This document shows positions 8,868 to 17,612 of a stretch of 37,500 nucleotides of DNA, piece after piece; the stretch's first letter is position 1; each line of letters begins with the position of its first letter. A model generated the notes under the pieces. It did no database searches, had not been told where the DNA came from, and saw only the letters and a program-made list of their open reading frames with translations. Origin of the DNA: Symbiodinium natans (lineage: Eukaryota > Sar > Dinophyceae > Suessiales > Symbiodiniaceae); assembly GCA_905221605.1 (NCBI GenBank), contig CAJNDS010002144.1, forward strand, positions 500,147 to 537,646, written 5' to 3'. A program made the translations under genes and the position numbers.

Positions 8868-11614
8868 AAAAGCCTTCCACAGCTTCCTGTGTGTAGCGAC
8901 CAGTGCCGTGCCAAGCGACCGCGTCTGTAGGCTGGATCACGTGCATGTAGATGCTGGTACAGACAACCACCGGTGCACGGAGTACTAGCCCACAAGTAGA
9001 CGAAACCCCCCCTGCGGATGTGGAGAGTGCAGATCCGCTGAAGCTGCGCTGTAGTGGCCGGGTCTCCGCCGTCATCTGCCTCACTGACAGTCAACACACC
9101 GACCCAGGAGCACGCTCGCGACGCAGCCAACATGCTCGACATGGGAGGCGCACAGAACTCAACCACCAACCACTTGGCAAACTCCATCACACGATACCGA
9201 TCTGCAAGAGATACATGATCCTTGCCAGCCACAGCAGCACCAAGCAAGCCAACGAAACACGCCAACTCACCAACGCAAGCTGCAACAGTGACCTCAGACA
9301 AACCAAGGCTCAACATGTGCTTCAACGTAGTTCGGGCATCCAACGATTTTGTAAAGAGATCTGCGACGTTGGAGGCTCCTCGCACTCCGAAGATGAAGAG
9401 AAGTCGCTGTCGGAGCTGATCTTGTATAAAGCATGCTCTCAGATCGATATGTCTGACACGCCTCAAGCCGTCAGCCCGACTGATGGCGATGGTGGCCTCG
9501 GAGTCGCAAAAGAGGTGCGGTGCGCACAACTCCTCCCATCCAAACACGTGGGAAATTGCTCTTCGGATTGAAAGTGATTCCTTTGCTCCCTCAACCAATC
9601 CGTACAACTCCGACTCTGCTGAGCTGAGAGCGACAGCTTGTTGAAGCCGTGACCACGCTTTCAAGCAGAAACCACCAAGCATGATGCAACCACCGCTCAC
9701 ACTCTTGCGATCAACGCTCCTCTCACTGCCCCATGACGCATCCACGTAGCAATCCAACCGAAGGCTCCGTTCATCAACTGGATGGACAATTTGTCGAAAA
9801 TCCTGAACATGCCGGAGATACCGCAATACCATCCGCATCGCACGTTCATGCTTCTCACGTGGACTGGCCTGGCCTCGAGCTAGCGTGGAAACATAATATG
9901 CTAGATCCACGCGCGTCATGGCTAACCATGAAAGGCGTCCCAACGTAGAGCGATATCGAGCAGCAGCTTCTGAGCTCAACTCCCGCTCCAAGACTTCTTC
10001 TTCTCTGTCGTAAAGTTCTCGAAGATTCGGCGGCGTCGGGCAAGACTTCGGACTCTTCCCAAGTCCAAAACCCTCATAGATCTCCTGGTAGTACTCGCCT
10101 GCCATGCCAATCACCAAAGAGTCCTCGCCCTTCTTCCTGGTGATTTGACGACCAAGAAACGTGATTTGCTGATCACGATCCAAATCAGCGGTCACCTTGA
10201 TCTTCACCGCGCTCTTAAGCTTCTCCACCACGTAGTAGATGGCCTCGTCGCTGTCGCCGCTGATGAGGAGATCGTCTACGTAGCACAACACTGCCACCCT
10301 CTGTCCACCGAGGACCACACCTGAGAAGAGGCATGGCTCCGTTTCGCATGGAGTGAGGTCGCAGAGGCGCTTGAGGAGCTTTGCGAGATGACGCGCCCAG
10401 GTCTGGGCCGCGGCTCTCAAACCATAAAGAGCCTTGCGAAGTCGCATGAACCCAGGCCTTCCATTGGGACCGGTAACTCCAGCAGGGAGCCGCACCACTA
10501 CCGTGCCGTCTTCTTCTTCTAGCTCTGCGAACAAGAACGCCGTACTGACGTCGAGGCCTACGACGTTCTGCCTCTTCGAGCCGGCATAAAAGAGGAAGGT
10601 CCTCAATGCCTCGGCTGAGCTGGTCGCCGCAGAGATGCCAAGCTGAGCAGCCGTTGCTCCCTGGGCGAAATCACGCGCAACAACACGACAACGGACCAGT
10701 GGTCTTTCTTTGCCGTCAATCCGCTCCAGCTTTGCATTTGACACCCATCTTGTGGATATCACTTTCTGCTTCGGATCCACATGCCAAATCACATCACCGA
10801 CCGCAAGGGACTCAAGCGCACTCAACTCACGCAACATGCCCTCGTAGGTCAGGCCAAGGTCCAATGCATGTCCGGTGACATCATCCTTGGAAGATGAGGG
10901 CATTTCAACCACAAGAGTCTCACCACCAAGCTTCACTGTCTGTCCTCCGGGACTGGAATTTGCAACGGCGGCGAAACCCAACGACTCGCGGAACAAGACG
11001 TTGTTGACCATGGCATCGGACTCTGGTTCTGGCACCCGATCCAGGCTTTCTGGCTCAACTTCCATGAAGTCAGCCTCTCCTGAAGCTGCAGGTTCAACTC
11101 CAACCGAGTCTCCGGGACGAAGTTCACCCTCAAGCACCCCTTCAGGCAAGAAGGACTCACCGAGGCCTCGCTCTCCCTCATCTTCAGTCGGTTCATAATC
11201 CTGCACATCATCAGGCAACTCCAACCCGACGTCAAGCTCACCAAAAGCACGCGAACCAAGATCAAGCTCGACTCCTTCGATCTCCAACTCATGCTGGGCA
11301 TCATCAAGCACAAACTGATTCGGATCAAAAGAGCTCTTCACGTACGCAGCGTATCTGTCACGACACTTCTGAGTATGCCACGCCTTGTCCGCTGGAACAC
11401 CCCTCAATCGACACGCTCGACACCTCGGGGTTCTGCCATTTTCCTCGACCCACGATGCTGGCGGTCCGCGAGTCTCGGTGTTTGGGATTGGAAGATCGCG
11501 CATGTTCCCTTGATCAACCGCTGGCAAGCCACGCACAACGTCACCAGCACGCTCGGGCAACATACGGCAAATACCACGCAAGGCTGACAACTCAAAGGTC
11601 ATGGGCACCAACAT
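8699..11614 (-). CDS. Copia RT-RNase H with methyltransferase-like C-terminal region
   Basis: A 971-residue ORF. Copia RT is plain: RWVSNAKLERIDG and VRCRVVARDFAQG near residues 300-330, GLDVSTAFLFAEL with the first catalytic Asp, and CYVDDLL with YVDD at 445-448. RNase H follows, with Asp625 (CYVDASWG), Glu667 (SSAESELYGL) and Asp704 (FCDSEATIA), ending in NVADLFTKSL. The next 150 residues contain VYLWASTPCTGG (Cys880), which resembles the Pro-Cys loop of cytosine methyltransferases. The frame is lost near 8.86 kb and resumes in the frame of 8529-8867. The ORF start overlaps the gag-integrase ORF by 23 nt in another frame, so it is probably translated by frameshifting or cut off by a one-base change. 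The first 250 residues are acidic and may be a linker. Confidence 0.9.
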   Translation of the reverse strand: MLVPMTFELSALRGICRMLPERAGDVVRGLPAVDQGNMRDLPIPNTETRGPPASWVEENGRTPRCRACRLRGVPADKAWHTQKCRDRYAAYVKSSFDPNQFVLDDAQHELEIEGVELDLGSRAFGELDVGLELPDDVQDYEPTEDEGERGLGESFLPEGVLEGELRPGDSVGVEPAASGEADFMEVEPESLDRVPEPESDAMVNNVLFRESLGFAAVANSSPGGQTVKLGGETLVVEMPSSSKDDVTGHALDLGLTYEGMLRELSALESLAVGDVIWHVDPKQKVISTRWVSNAKLERIDGKERPLVRCRVVARDFAQGATAAQLGISAATSSAEALRTFLFYAGSKRQNVVGLDVSTAFLFAELEEEDGTVVVRLPAGVTGPNGRPGFMRLRKALYGLRAAAQTWARHLAKLLKRLCDLTPCETEPCLFSGVVLGGQRVAVLCYVDDLLISGDSDEAIYYVVEKLKSAVKIKVTADLDRDQQITFLGRQITRKKGEDSLVIGMAGEYYQEIYEGFGLGKSPKSCPTPPNLRELYDREEEVLERELSSEAAARYRSTLGRLSWLAMTRVDLAYYVSTLARGQASPREKHERAMRMVLRYLRHVQDFRQIVHPVDERSLRLDCYVDASWGSERSVDRKSVSGGCIMLGGFCLKAWSRLQQAVALSSAESELYGLVEGAKESLSIRRAISHVFGWEELCAPHLFCDSEATIAISRADGLRRVRHIDLRACFIQDQLRQRLLFIFGVRGASNVADLFTKSLDARTTLKHMLSLGLSEVTVAACVGELACFVGLLGAAVAGKDHVSLADRYRVMEFAKWLVVEFCAPPMSSMLAASRACSWVGVLTVSEADDGGDPATTAQLQRICTLHIRRGGFVYLWASTPCTGGCLYQHLHARDPAYRRGRLARHWSLHTGSCGRLLCRCVTMSMPGRSSGPEPVLTGHGTRPSVFCSRDLTCCTMCWLTVARLACVVEMAS
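11591..11597 (-). promoter_or_regulatory. Candidate +1 frameshift site CTT-TGA-G
   Basis: The gag-integrase ORF ends in codons CTT TGA. Skipping one T after CTT puts the ribosome on GAG in the RT frame (GAG TTG TCA). CTT followed by a slow UGA stop is the same configuration used by the bacterial release factor 2 gene, and Ty1 also shifts +1 on a CUU codon. This is inference. A simple one-base deletion would look the same. Confidence 0.4.
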
Positions 11615-14600
11615 CCTGATTCGGGCTGACCTTCAGTCGGAACTGCACCAGATGACTGCCACCCGCGACTTCAGGGCCTAAGTAGGCAGCCTGTCCATAT
11701 CTGCCCGTGATGAATTGTCGTAGACTCGGCGGAGGTGTGGCCAAGATTGACGCTCCCCAGACGTATATCGCCCGAGGCTGCTTCATAGTTCTTAAACTAC
11801 GTTGTTCAGGAGTCATTGCCGATCCAGGCTGGATTTGGTAGCGGTTGTGTGCCTGAGCACAGTGAGAGAGAAGAAAGCTAACTCCTCTGCCACAGGGCTC
11901 TAGGCCAACTTGCTCCAGTCCGGCGCACAACGTGTTCGCGGTTTCCTTTAATGTCCGGATGGCCCTCTCTGCGACTGGGGCGTGCCGACCAACCGGAACA
12001 TCAGACACCTCAACCGCACCAACGGTCATGGTATCAGCGAAACCCTGAGCAAGGTTCTTCACCACCCCCTCAAGATCCGACTTCACGCAAACCGACAAGT
12101 CACGCGCTTCAACTCCAACCAAGCCAACACTGCGTCCCCATGCCGACATCTCTCCAAGCATCACCTCACGCGCTGCTGCTCCACGCGGTCCTGAAACTTC
12201 ACGGTACATCACTGTTCCAATGGCAAAGCAACCAACAAGCACCAACACCAGGAACCAAATCCCCTTGTAGAAGAACTTGTCGATTTGAACCTCCTTTTGG
12301 GCTCCCTCTCCGGAATCCCTCTCGATTTTCCTAGCTGGTTCAAGGCCTCTGCCACGCACACAATGCTCACAGCTGGAATTAAACGGAACATGACTTCGCA
12401 ACACATGCTCACGGTGAACCTTTCCCCACAACTCCTGGTGAAGCAACTCCTGATCACCACGTAGCAACCACGCCTGGTCGCCGTCCGGGGCCGGTGCTTT
12501 CTCCTGATCAAGCTCACCAACACACACATGCTCAACCATGCCACTCATGCCAACCATGCCACTCATGCCAACGTCACAAGCGCAAGCACAACCGTCAAGC
12601 ACATCAAGACTTTTGCTGCTCGCCATTGCCTGGGAAGATCCTTTCTGGCTGATTGCACTCAGCGCTTTCGGTCCGTCACCACACTCCATCCACTCGAAGT
12701 AGGCGTTCCGGGATTGGTCGGTGGTGGCGGCAATGGCGATGTCTTTGGCGGCGTAGCTGGTGCCAGGGATGCGCTGGCCCTTGGCGATGTCGGATTCCTC
12801 GGAGGCGTGGGCAAGCGTCGACGTGGCGGAACCCGCGGAGGGGTAGGCAACCTTTCCGGGTACCCCGGGGAGTCGGCTTCCTTCCTCGGTGGGCTCGGGG
12901 GCTTTGCTTTCTCCTTGATGATCTCGGAGATGGTCGTCACAGTGTAGGGGGCCTTGCGGTCCAGGCACTGCAAAAAATGCTCCTTGAGGTGCTCCTCCAG
13001 CGTTCGCCTCTCTGGGCCCTTCTTCTCCCTGCGAAAGCGATTCAAATCGGACTTTGCAGCTGACGTCATGCGGCTCTCCTTGAGCTTCTGCTTCTTCACT
13101 GCTCTTGAACTTGCACTCCACAACGTCAACCACGGCTGCTGGCGATCGGAACGAGGCACCAGCTTCACGGGGGTCCTCTTTGTCGACGAAGAGCTCGCTG
13201 CCTTTGGCATTCTCTTCACGAGGGGCTTCTGGGGCATCTTCTTCACCTTGGGCTTCTTTGGCATGGGCTTCTGCAGAGGAACTTTGGCGGGTCCTGGGGT
13301 CTCGATCTCGCCCGGCTTCAACACCACCTGGGACTCGGCATCCGCGGGCACCAAGAGGATCGCGCCCTCCGTCTCCGTGGATGTAGCTGTGGCCAACCGG
13401 GTGCTCTCCTCGAAGTCCTCTTCTCCCACCGAGATTGAGGCCGCTTGAGTCGCAACGACTCTCCGGACCAGCTTCCCTTTGTCCTTCCCTTGCATGCGCC
13501 ATTCCACTTCGCTCTCGCTGGAGGAGGCCATCTTCTCGGGCTGCGGAATGTCTCGTACGCGAGGGGTCTGCAATCTGCTGCGCTGCGCTCTGTTCTTGAG
13601 ACACCAAACAGGCCCGTGCCACCGCATGACTCTGCAACCAGCAACAGTTGTTGGACCACACAGCCTTAAATTTAAAACCACCAGCTTGCACGTGGAGATG
13701 GGGGGCAAAAGAAACTGTCCAGTTCCTATTCAGGAGTCGTCCTAGGCTCAGGAGGTTAAATCGCACAGGTGCAACCAGGGCTTCAAACTCAACAACGACA
13801 GGACTGGATCTCTCAACGGCAAAGCAAACGCGAACCACAGCACTCTTCTGAACCCCTATGGAAGCACCCGTGGCAGTCACACAGTCTCTACCAACGTGCT
13901 CACTCAGGCTCAGCACTTGCACATGCTGCAGTGTCTCCTCGCTGATCAGGTGCGTCGACGCTCCGGAGTCCAGCAACCACCAGTCCATGGCTTCAGAGCT
14001 GCTACCATGTGTCACATGCGGGGCTGCCATGCTCATGTCATGAAAATAAAATTCACTCAATCCATGCTCACCAAGCGTCAACGGGGCCTTCTCAAGCTCA
14101 ACGGGGGTCTCTAGGCTTCCAAGCTGCGACGTTCCAAGCTCAACTGGGGCCTTCTCAAGCTCAACGGGGGTCTCTAGGCTTCCAAGCTGCGACGTTCCAA
14201 GCTCAACTGGGGCCTTCTCGAGCTCAACGGGGGTCTCTAGGCTTCCAAGCTGCGATGTTCCAAGCTCAACTGGGGCCTTCTCGAGCTCAACGGGGGTCTC
14301 TAGGCTTCCAAGCTGCGACGTTCCAAGCTCAACTGTGGCCTCTGAACTCTCCAACAACCACGACCTTCCAAAGGCTTCCCAATCACCATCGCTCAAGCTC
14401 GACTCATTGTCGGAATCTCCCTGAGCGATATCAAAGAACTCGCAACCAACTGCCGCTGCAAACACGTGCGGGCCCTCCAAAGTCAAAGCCGTCAACTGCG
14501 GTTCTAGAAGCGTCGCTGCTGCCGCCACACCCTTGGCCGCTTTCTTAGGGCATCGATTTGAATAGTGCCCCAATTCATTGCAGTTGTAGCACTTCACGTT

Positions 14601-16100
14601 GGCACGCTTGTCGTGCTTTGGATCATTACCAGAGCTATCACCGCCCCCTTTTCCAGGGTCTTGAGGAACGTTTCCCTTTCCACCTTTCTCTCCCTTCTTG
14701 TCATGCTTGTCCTTTCCCGAACGACCTTTGTCCTTTCCTTTGTCCTTTCCTTTGCCCTTTCCTTTGTCTTTTCCCTTGTCCTTCCCCTTGTCCTTCCCCT
14801 TTCCATCGCCTTTGAAGTTCAGCGGATTCGCTATGTCGTTGTTGTTCCTGCGGTCGCGACCTCGCCCGGAATCGGCGAAGGTAAGGATCTTGATGTTTGC
14901 GTCGTAGAACTTGATCGCAGTCTCAAGCTCACTCATAGAGTCAATCTTAGCATGCAACAAGATGTACCTCTTCACATCCGCATCAAGACCTTTCAACACA
15001 ATCATGCTCTGATCCGCTTCACTCAACGCAAGGTCTGGGAACGCAGCAACAAGTCGACCATACTTTGCAAGCTCAACCTGCACGCTGCGAAACACTTCCA
15101 AGGGACGATCCTTCGTAGAGGCAGGGGGCTGGTATCTCAACATCTCTTCTCGCAAGGTCGAGGCTTCTATCCTCGAGCAAACCGACAGATCCTGATGCAA
15201 GCGCCTCAACGCCTCATAGCCTGCCGGAACACCAAGCTGTTCACGCTCAACTTGCTTCAAAATGTCAAGCCCACGGGAAAAGTTCGCAAAGGACTGCCGA
15301 AGGTAAAGGAACACTCTGGTACTCCTAATGCTCTCTCCTTTCGCCAAGTCTTTGTTCAGGATTGGCTTGTCTTTCACGAAACAAGCCTGCACTTCCGACG
15401 GTATCCTATCATCAAACAAGGCAATCCATGGCAAAAACACTTCAAGGTACTCAACCCATGCTTCGATCTCGGCACGCCGACCCTTGTTCATGCGTCCACC
15501 ATCCAACATGGGCAACTTTGGCACATATGAGTCTGCCTTAGGATTCCTGATAGGAGCGCCGTTCCCATCATCAACCTCCATGGCATGGTCCACGCTGTCA
15601 CTGATGCTACTCAAGCTACCAGCTCCTTTGCCTTTCTTCTCAGCACTTGTCCGGTCCTGGACCAGCTGCTGCACCAGCGACATCATTTGAGATATCTGCT
15701 GCTGTTGCTGCTGAACTGTCTGGACCAAAAGCTGGGATCCCAGGGCTGCCTGAACGGCAACGGGGTCCACTGCTGCAGGCAGTGGTGGCACCAAACCTGG
15801 TGGTGACATGGGTGAAGCCATTGCCGGTATGGGGGTGCCCATAGCAGTCGGAGAACCAACCACCGGGCTTCCTGTGGGATGCACTGCACCCGACAAGTTC
15901 GACATCGGGCTGAAAGCAACTCCACTACCGACAACGGGGTTCCTTAGTGGAACTGAGGAGTGTCTGGACCCTGAAGGTCTCTCATAGGGAGGCTCAGCCC
16001 CTCTCCTGCCTCTCTCACGAAGCATTCCGGGTTCACCCTCGCCTATGTGGTAGTACGATGGCCTTCCACGGCCCTCCATACCAAGACAACTCAAGCACAC
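11592..16100 (-). CDS. Copia gag-protease-integrase polyprotein
   Basis: A 1502-residue ORF starting 39 nt downstream of the primer site. Gag occupies roughly residues 1-520: a Pro/Met/Gln-rich start with a Q7 run, a helical capsid-like region (from about KLPMLDGGRMNKG), a KGKDKG-rich basic tract, and a CCHC zinc knuckle CYNCNELGHYSNRC at 504-517. Four 21-residue acidic repeats (LGSLETPVELEKAPVEL) follow. The aspartic protease motif LLDSGASTHLI has Asp711. Integrase shows H1229/H1232/H1237 with C1244 and C1247, then Asp1274, Asp1342 and Glu1378, that is D-67-D-35-E. Residues about 855-1150 look like the wrong frame of the overlapping ORF at 12659-13708. It ends at CTT TGA, 23 nt inside the RT ORF. 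Confidence 0.9.
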   Translation of the reverse strand: MCLSCLGMEGRGRPSYYHIGEGEPGMLRERGRRGAEPPYERPSGSRHSSVPLRNPVVGSGVAFSPMSNLSGAVHPTGSPVVGSPTAMGTPIPAMASPMSPPGLVPPLPAAVDPVAVQAALGSQLLVQTVQQQQQQISQMMSLVQQLVQDRTSAEKKGKGAGSLSSISDSVDHAMEVDDGNGAPIRNPKADSYVPKLPMLDGGRMNKGRRAEIEAWVEYLEVFLPWIALFDDRIPSEVQACFVKDKPILNKDLAKGESIRSTRVFLYLRQSFANFSRGLDILKQVEREQLGVPAGYEALRRLHQDLSVCSRIEASTLREEMLRYQPPASTKDRPLEVFRSVQVELAKYGRLVAAFPDLALSEADQSMIVLKGLDADVKRYILLHAKIDSMSELETAIKFYDANIKILTFADSGRGRDRRNNNDIANPLNFKGDGKGKDKGKDKGKDKGKGKGKDKGKDKGRSGKDKHDKKGEKGGKGNVPQDPGKGGGDSSGNDPKHDKRANVKCYNCNELGHYSNRCPKKAAKGVAAAATLLEPQLTALTLEGPHVFAAAVGCEFFDIAQGDSDNESSLSDGDWEAFGRSWLLESSEATVELGTSQLGSLETPVELEKAPVELGTSQLGSLETPVELEKAPVELGTSQLGSLETPVELEKAPVELGTSQLGSLETPVELEKAPLTLGEHGLSEFYFHDMSMAAPHVTHGSSSEAMDWWLLDSGASTHLISEETLQHVQVLSLSEHVGRDCVTATGASIGVQKSAVVRVCFAVERSSPVVVEFEALVAPVRFNLLSLGRLLNRNWTVSFAPHLHVQAGGFKFKAVWSNNCCWLQSHAVARACLVSQEQSAAQQIADPSRTRHSAAREDGLLQRERSGMAHAREGQREAGPESRCDSSGLNLGGRRGLRGEHPVGHSYIHGDGGRDPLGARGCRVPGGVEAGRDRDPRTRQSSSAEAHAKEAQGEEDAPEAPREENAKGSELFVDKEDPREAGASFRSPAAVVDVVECKFKSSEEAEAQGEPHDVSCKVRFESLSQGEEGPREANAGGAPQGAFFAVPGPQGPLHCDDHLRDHQGESKAPEPTEEGSRLPGVPGKVAYPSAGSATSTLAHASEESDIAKGQRIPGTSYAAKDIAIAATTDQSRNAYFEWMECGDGPKALSAISQKGSSQAMASSKSLDVLDGCACACDVGMSGMVGMSGMVEHVCVGELDQEKAPAPDGDQAWLLRGDQELLHQELWGKVHREHVLRSHVPFNSSCEHCVRGRGLEPARKIERDSGEGAQKEVQIDKFFYKGIWFLVLVLVGCFAIGTVMYREVSGPRGAAAREVMLGEMSAWGRSVGLVGVEARDLSVCVKSDLEGVVKNLAQGFADTMTVGAVEVSDVPVGRHAPVAERAIRTLKETANTLCAGLEQVGLEPCGRGVSFLLSHCAQAHNRYQIQPGSAMTPEQRSLRTMKQPRAIYVWGASILATPPPSLRQFITGRYGQAAYLGPEVAGGSHLVQFRLKVSPNQDVGAHDL
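12659..13708 (-). CDS. Overlapping alternate frame, Lys/Pro-rich spacer between protease and integrase
   Basis: A 349-residue frame lies wholly inside the 1502-residue ORF and shares the frame of the RT ORF. From MASSSESEVEW (ATG at 13529-13531) it reads like real protein: an acidic start, a Lys/Pro-rich middle (MPKKPKVKKMPQKPLVKRMP), a predicted helix (LNRFRREKKGPERRTLEEHL), a Pro-rich segment with TPPR repeats, and the end SGWSVVTDRKR. The other frame over the same stretch is rich in Gly, Ala and Glu without order, as expected of a shadow. So either the element uses two compensating frameshifts, one before about 13.55 kb and one after 12.66 kb, or this stretch is an acquired insert that happens to leave both frames open. 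Function is unknown. It may be a linker or a chromatin/nucleic-acid binding segment. Confidence 0.5.
   Translation of the reverse strand: MPPISTCKLVVLNLRLCGPTTVAGCRVMRWHGPVWCLKNRAQRSRLQTPRVRDIPQPEKMASSSESEVEWRMQGKDKGKLVRRVVATQAASISVGEEDFEESTRLATATSTETEGAILLVPADAESQVVLKPGEIETPGPAKVPLQKPMPKKPKVKKMPQKPLVKRMPKAASSSSTKRTPVKLVPRSDRQQPWLTLWSASSRAVKKQKLKESRMTSAAKSDLNRFRREKKGPERRTLEEHLKEHFLQCLDRKAPYTVTTISEIIKEKAKPPSPPRKEADSPGYPERLPTPPRVPPRRRLPTPPRNPTSPRASASLAPATPPKTSPLPPPPTNPGTPTSSGWSVVTDRKR
14083..14335 (-). repeat. Four 63-bp in-frame tandem repeats in copia polyprotein
   Basis: Near-identical units of 63 bp (21 codons) encode TSQLGSLETPVELEKAPVEL-type repeats between the zinc knuckle and the protease. 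They differ by single substitutions, so the array expanded recently. The acidic Glu/Leu-rich repeat may serve as a flexible linker. Confidence 0.85.
14700..14815 (-). repeat. KGKDKG low-complexity coding tract in gag
   Basis: Purine-rich on the coding strand, made of AAGGGAAAGGACAAAGG-type units that encode KGKDKG repeats before the zinc knuckle. The basic tract probably adds nonspecific RNA binding. A similar tract occurs in the - strand ORF at 29520-29590. Confidence 0.75.
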
Positions 16101-16138
16101 ACCAAGTCAGCGTACTTTCTTTGCAACAGAGCTTCCAC

Positions 16139-16150
16139 GCTCCGCTACCA
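16139..16150 (-). other. Primer binding site of copia element
   Basis: TGGTAGCGGAGC on the - strand abuts the last base of the 5' LTR. It complements a tRNA 3' end GCTCCGCTACCA, close to the CTACCA end of initiator methionine tRNAs that prime most copia elements. An identical site at 2772-2783 supports the assignment. Confidence 0.8.
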
Positions 16151-16409
16151 CGTTAAAAACCCAAGATGCCAAGCAAGGCACCAAGGATACAACCAAGCCA
16201 ACTCACACAAGTCCAAACCAAGCAAGCAAGCTCAGACACTCGGACAACACTTCTGTTTTGGCTTGCAGCACTTACACCAGTGCTCGTCACTTGAGCCAAA
16301 GTGGAAAACGTATCACAGCTCTCCAACTTGCCAGCTCGGCTTAAAAGACCTCCAAAACTACCCTCAAGTCACGAAACTCGACGAGAGTGGTTCCCCATGA
16401 GGCAAAACA
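16151..16409 (-). repeat. Copia 5' LTR
   Basis: Collinear with 7647-7905. It differs at CACTTACAC versus CACTCACAC and at TTCCCCATG versus TTCCCTATG. As the upstream LTR it should hold the promoter. No TATA box is evident, which is usual in dinoflagellates. The spliced-leader-like match is at 16290-16304. Confidence 0.9.
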
Positions 16410-16449
16410 TTTCCCGGAATAACAAAACAATGTTTTTTAATTCGGGAAC
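16410..16449. repeat. Imperfect palindrome flanking the copia LTR
   Basis: TTTCCCGGAATAACAAAACA and TGTTTTTTAATTCGGGAA are near reverse complements with almost no loop. It starts at the base after the LTR. It may be a small pre-existing foldback element that served as the insertion target. Confidence 0.55.
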
Positions 16450-16539
16450 ACAACGACTCCGCCGTTCGCGGGCAGCTCGCCTTGGTCCGTTTTGCCAAGA
16501 CTCTACGGGGGTGGAGGGCCGCAAAGCCATCCCACCTTC

Positions 16540-16745
16540 AAACACGGTCAAACACCCCACCCACCCGCACCCCTTCTGGTCCAACCCACCCCGAGTCCTT
16601 CAAAACACGTCAAACGCACCCCAGTCCATTCAAAAGCATGGTCAAACCCAGCCAAACCCACCCCAAACCCACGCTAAACCCACCCAAACCCACCCGCTAT
16701 TCTCAGTCCCTTCAAAACACGGTCAAACCCACTCCAAACCCACGC
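16540..16745. repeat. C-rich minisatellite
   Basis: Irregular repeats built from CCCAAACCCACC and from TTCAAAACACGGTCAAAC recur several times. The G-rich complement has many GGG runs and might form quadruplexes. It is not a dinoflagellate telomere repeat (TTTAGGG). Confidence 0.6.
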
Positions 16746-16749
16746 ACAC

Positions 16750-17612
16750 AACCCTGTCGCTGGGGTCGCCCATCCCCAAAATCTTCTTCTTCATTGGGCG
16801 CATGGACGGGTTTGCTTTGTAGTTGGAGCTTCTTGGCATTGCGCAGTTCCTTGTGAGTGCCGCTTGCAAGAAGAATCCAAAGCTTGGCCTTGGGCCTGCA
16901 ACACGCTCAAATATCTTCGCAGCTTAACTGGCATGTATCAGATAATAGAAGTAGAAGGCCGTGTGCGCGTGAGGCTTGCAGCTGTGATTCTGTAACCTCC
17001 AAATCTGGGGTCGGAAATCCAGGTGTGTGGGCCTTCCCTGTGCAAGTTTCTCTCATGTTGATCACTTCCACAACAAAGCTGCCTGCGGAGGTTGTGGTTT
17101 TTTCCACGTTGAGTGCTTGTCTGGGCCAGAGTCGTCTAAAAAATTGGAGCCGTTTGGCGGCCCCAGTTTTGGGACCGCGATTCTTCTATTTTTGGCGCTT
17201 TCCAGACTTCTTCGTTTGGAGTCGCAGTTTCACCCCCTCCACTTTGGGCAGCGTCAAGAGGCCCGTTCTGGCGAAGCCAGAATTGTTTGTTGTTTTGCGG
17301 CCCTGAAAGCGGGGCTGCCCGCCCATAACTTGACTTCGTCCTGGCAATGCTGCTGGCCAACTTATTGGCCAGCCAGGCAACTTGCATGCTTGTCACATTC
17401 CAAAGTTTTTTAAATAAATTGAAAACCTGGAATAGCCTTTAAGTTCTTAAACGTTGGAATTCAGAACCTAGAATAATTGGGCGCCTTCCGCCCAGAAGTG
17501 CTCCTAGGCACAAGCCAAGTGCCAGCCAGTAGATGAAGAAGCCTCCAAATCCAAATAAAGTTCTTTTCTAACAGCATAACGCCCGGACTAACACAGCACC
17601 AACGGCAGCCTT
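16750..17612. other. No recognisable gene, contains a dispersed repeat
   Basis: Contains one copy (about 17261-17360) of a repeat found again at about 18093-18195. A 149-codon + strand frame at 16857-17306 has no motif that I recognise. Confidence 0.4.
17261..17360 (+). repeat. Dispersed direct repeat, copy 1
   Basis: Shares with about 18093-18195 the order CCGT(T/C)CTGGC, AGAATTG, TTTTGC(G/A)GCCCTGAAAGCGGGG, CCATAACTTGA, and CTGGCAATGCTGCTGGCC. Differences and small indels suggest age. Confidence 0.7.

Larger units (their letters stand above)
7647..16409 (-). mobile_element. Near-intact Ty1/copia LTR retrotransposon
   Basis: The element runs on the - strand from a 5' LTR (16151-16409) to a 3' LTR (7647-7905). 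The LTRs are collinear and differ at two positions over about 259 bp, which indicates recent insertion or recent conversion. The primer site abuts the 5' LTR. The domain order gag, protease, integrase, RT, RNase H is that of Ty1/copia, because integrase precedes RT. Extra parts are a methyltransferase-like C-terminal domain after RNase H and a small downstream ORF (8015-8452) in the env position. The outer flanks (GGTAG and TTTCC) do not form a target-site duplication. Frame breaks occur at the integrase/RT junction, between protease and integrase, and near 8.86 kb. Confidence 0.92.

Noticed and set aside
14009-14548. 179-codon + strand ORF with repeated LGFQAATFQAQLGPS-type units
   Set aside because: Antisense shadow of the 63-bp repeat in the copia polyprotein, whose - strand frame has clear zinc-knuckle and protease motifs on either side.
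14565-15530. 321-codon + strand ORF with hydrophobic runs
   Set aside because: Opposite strand of gag. The hydrophobic look comes from the KGKDKG tract read in antisense.
16540-16745. Telomere-like CCCAAAC repeats
   Set aside because: The unit is irregular and does not match TTTAGGG/CCCTAAA. It is a C-rich minisatellite.
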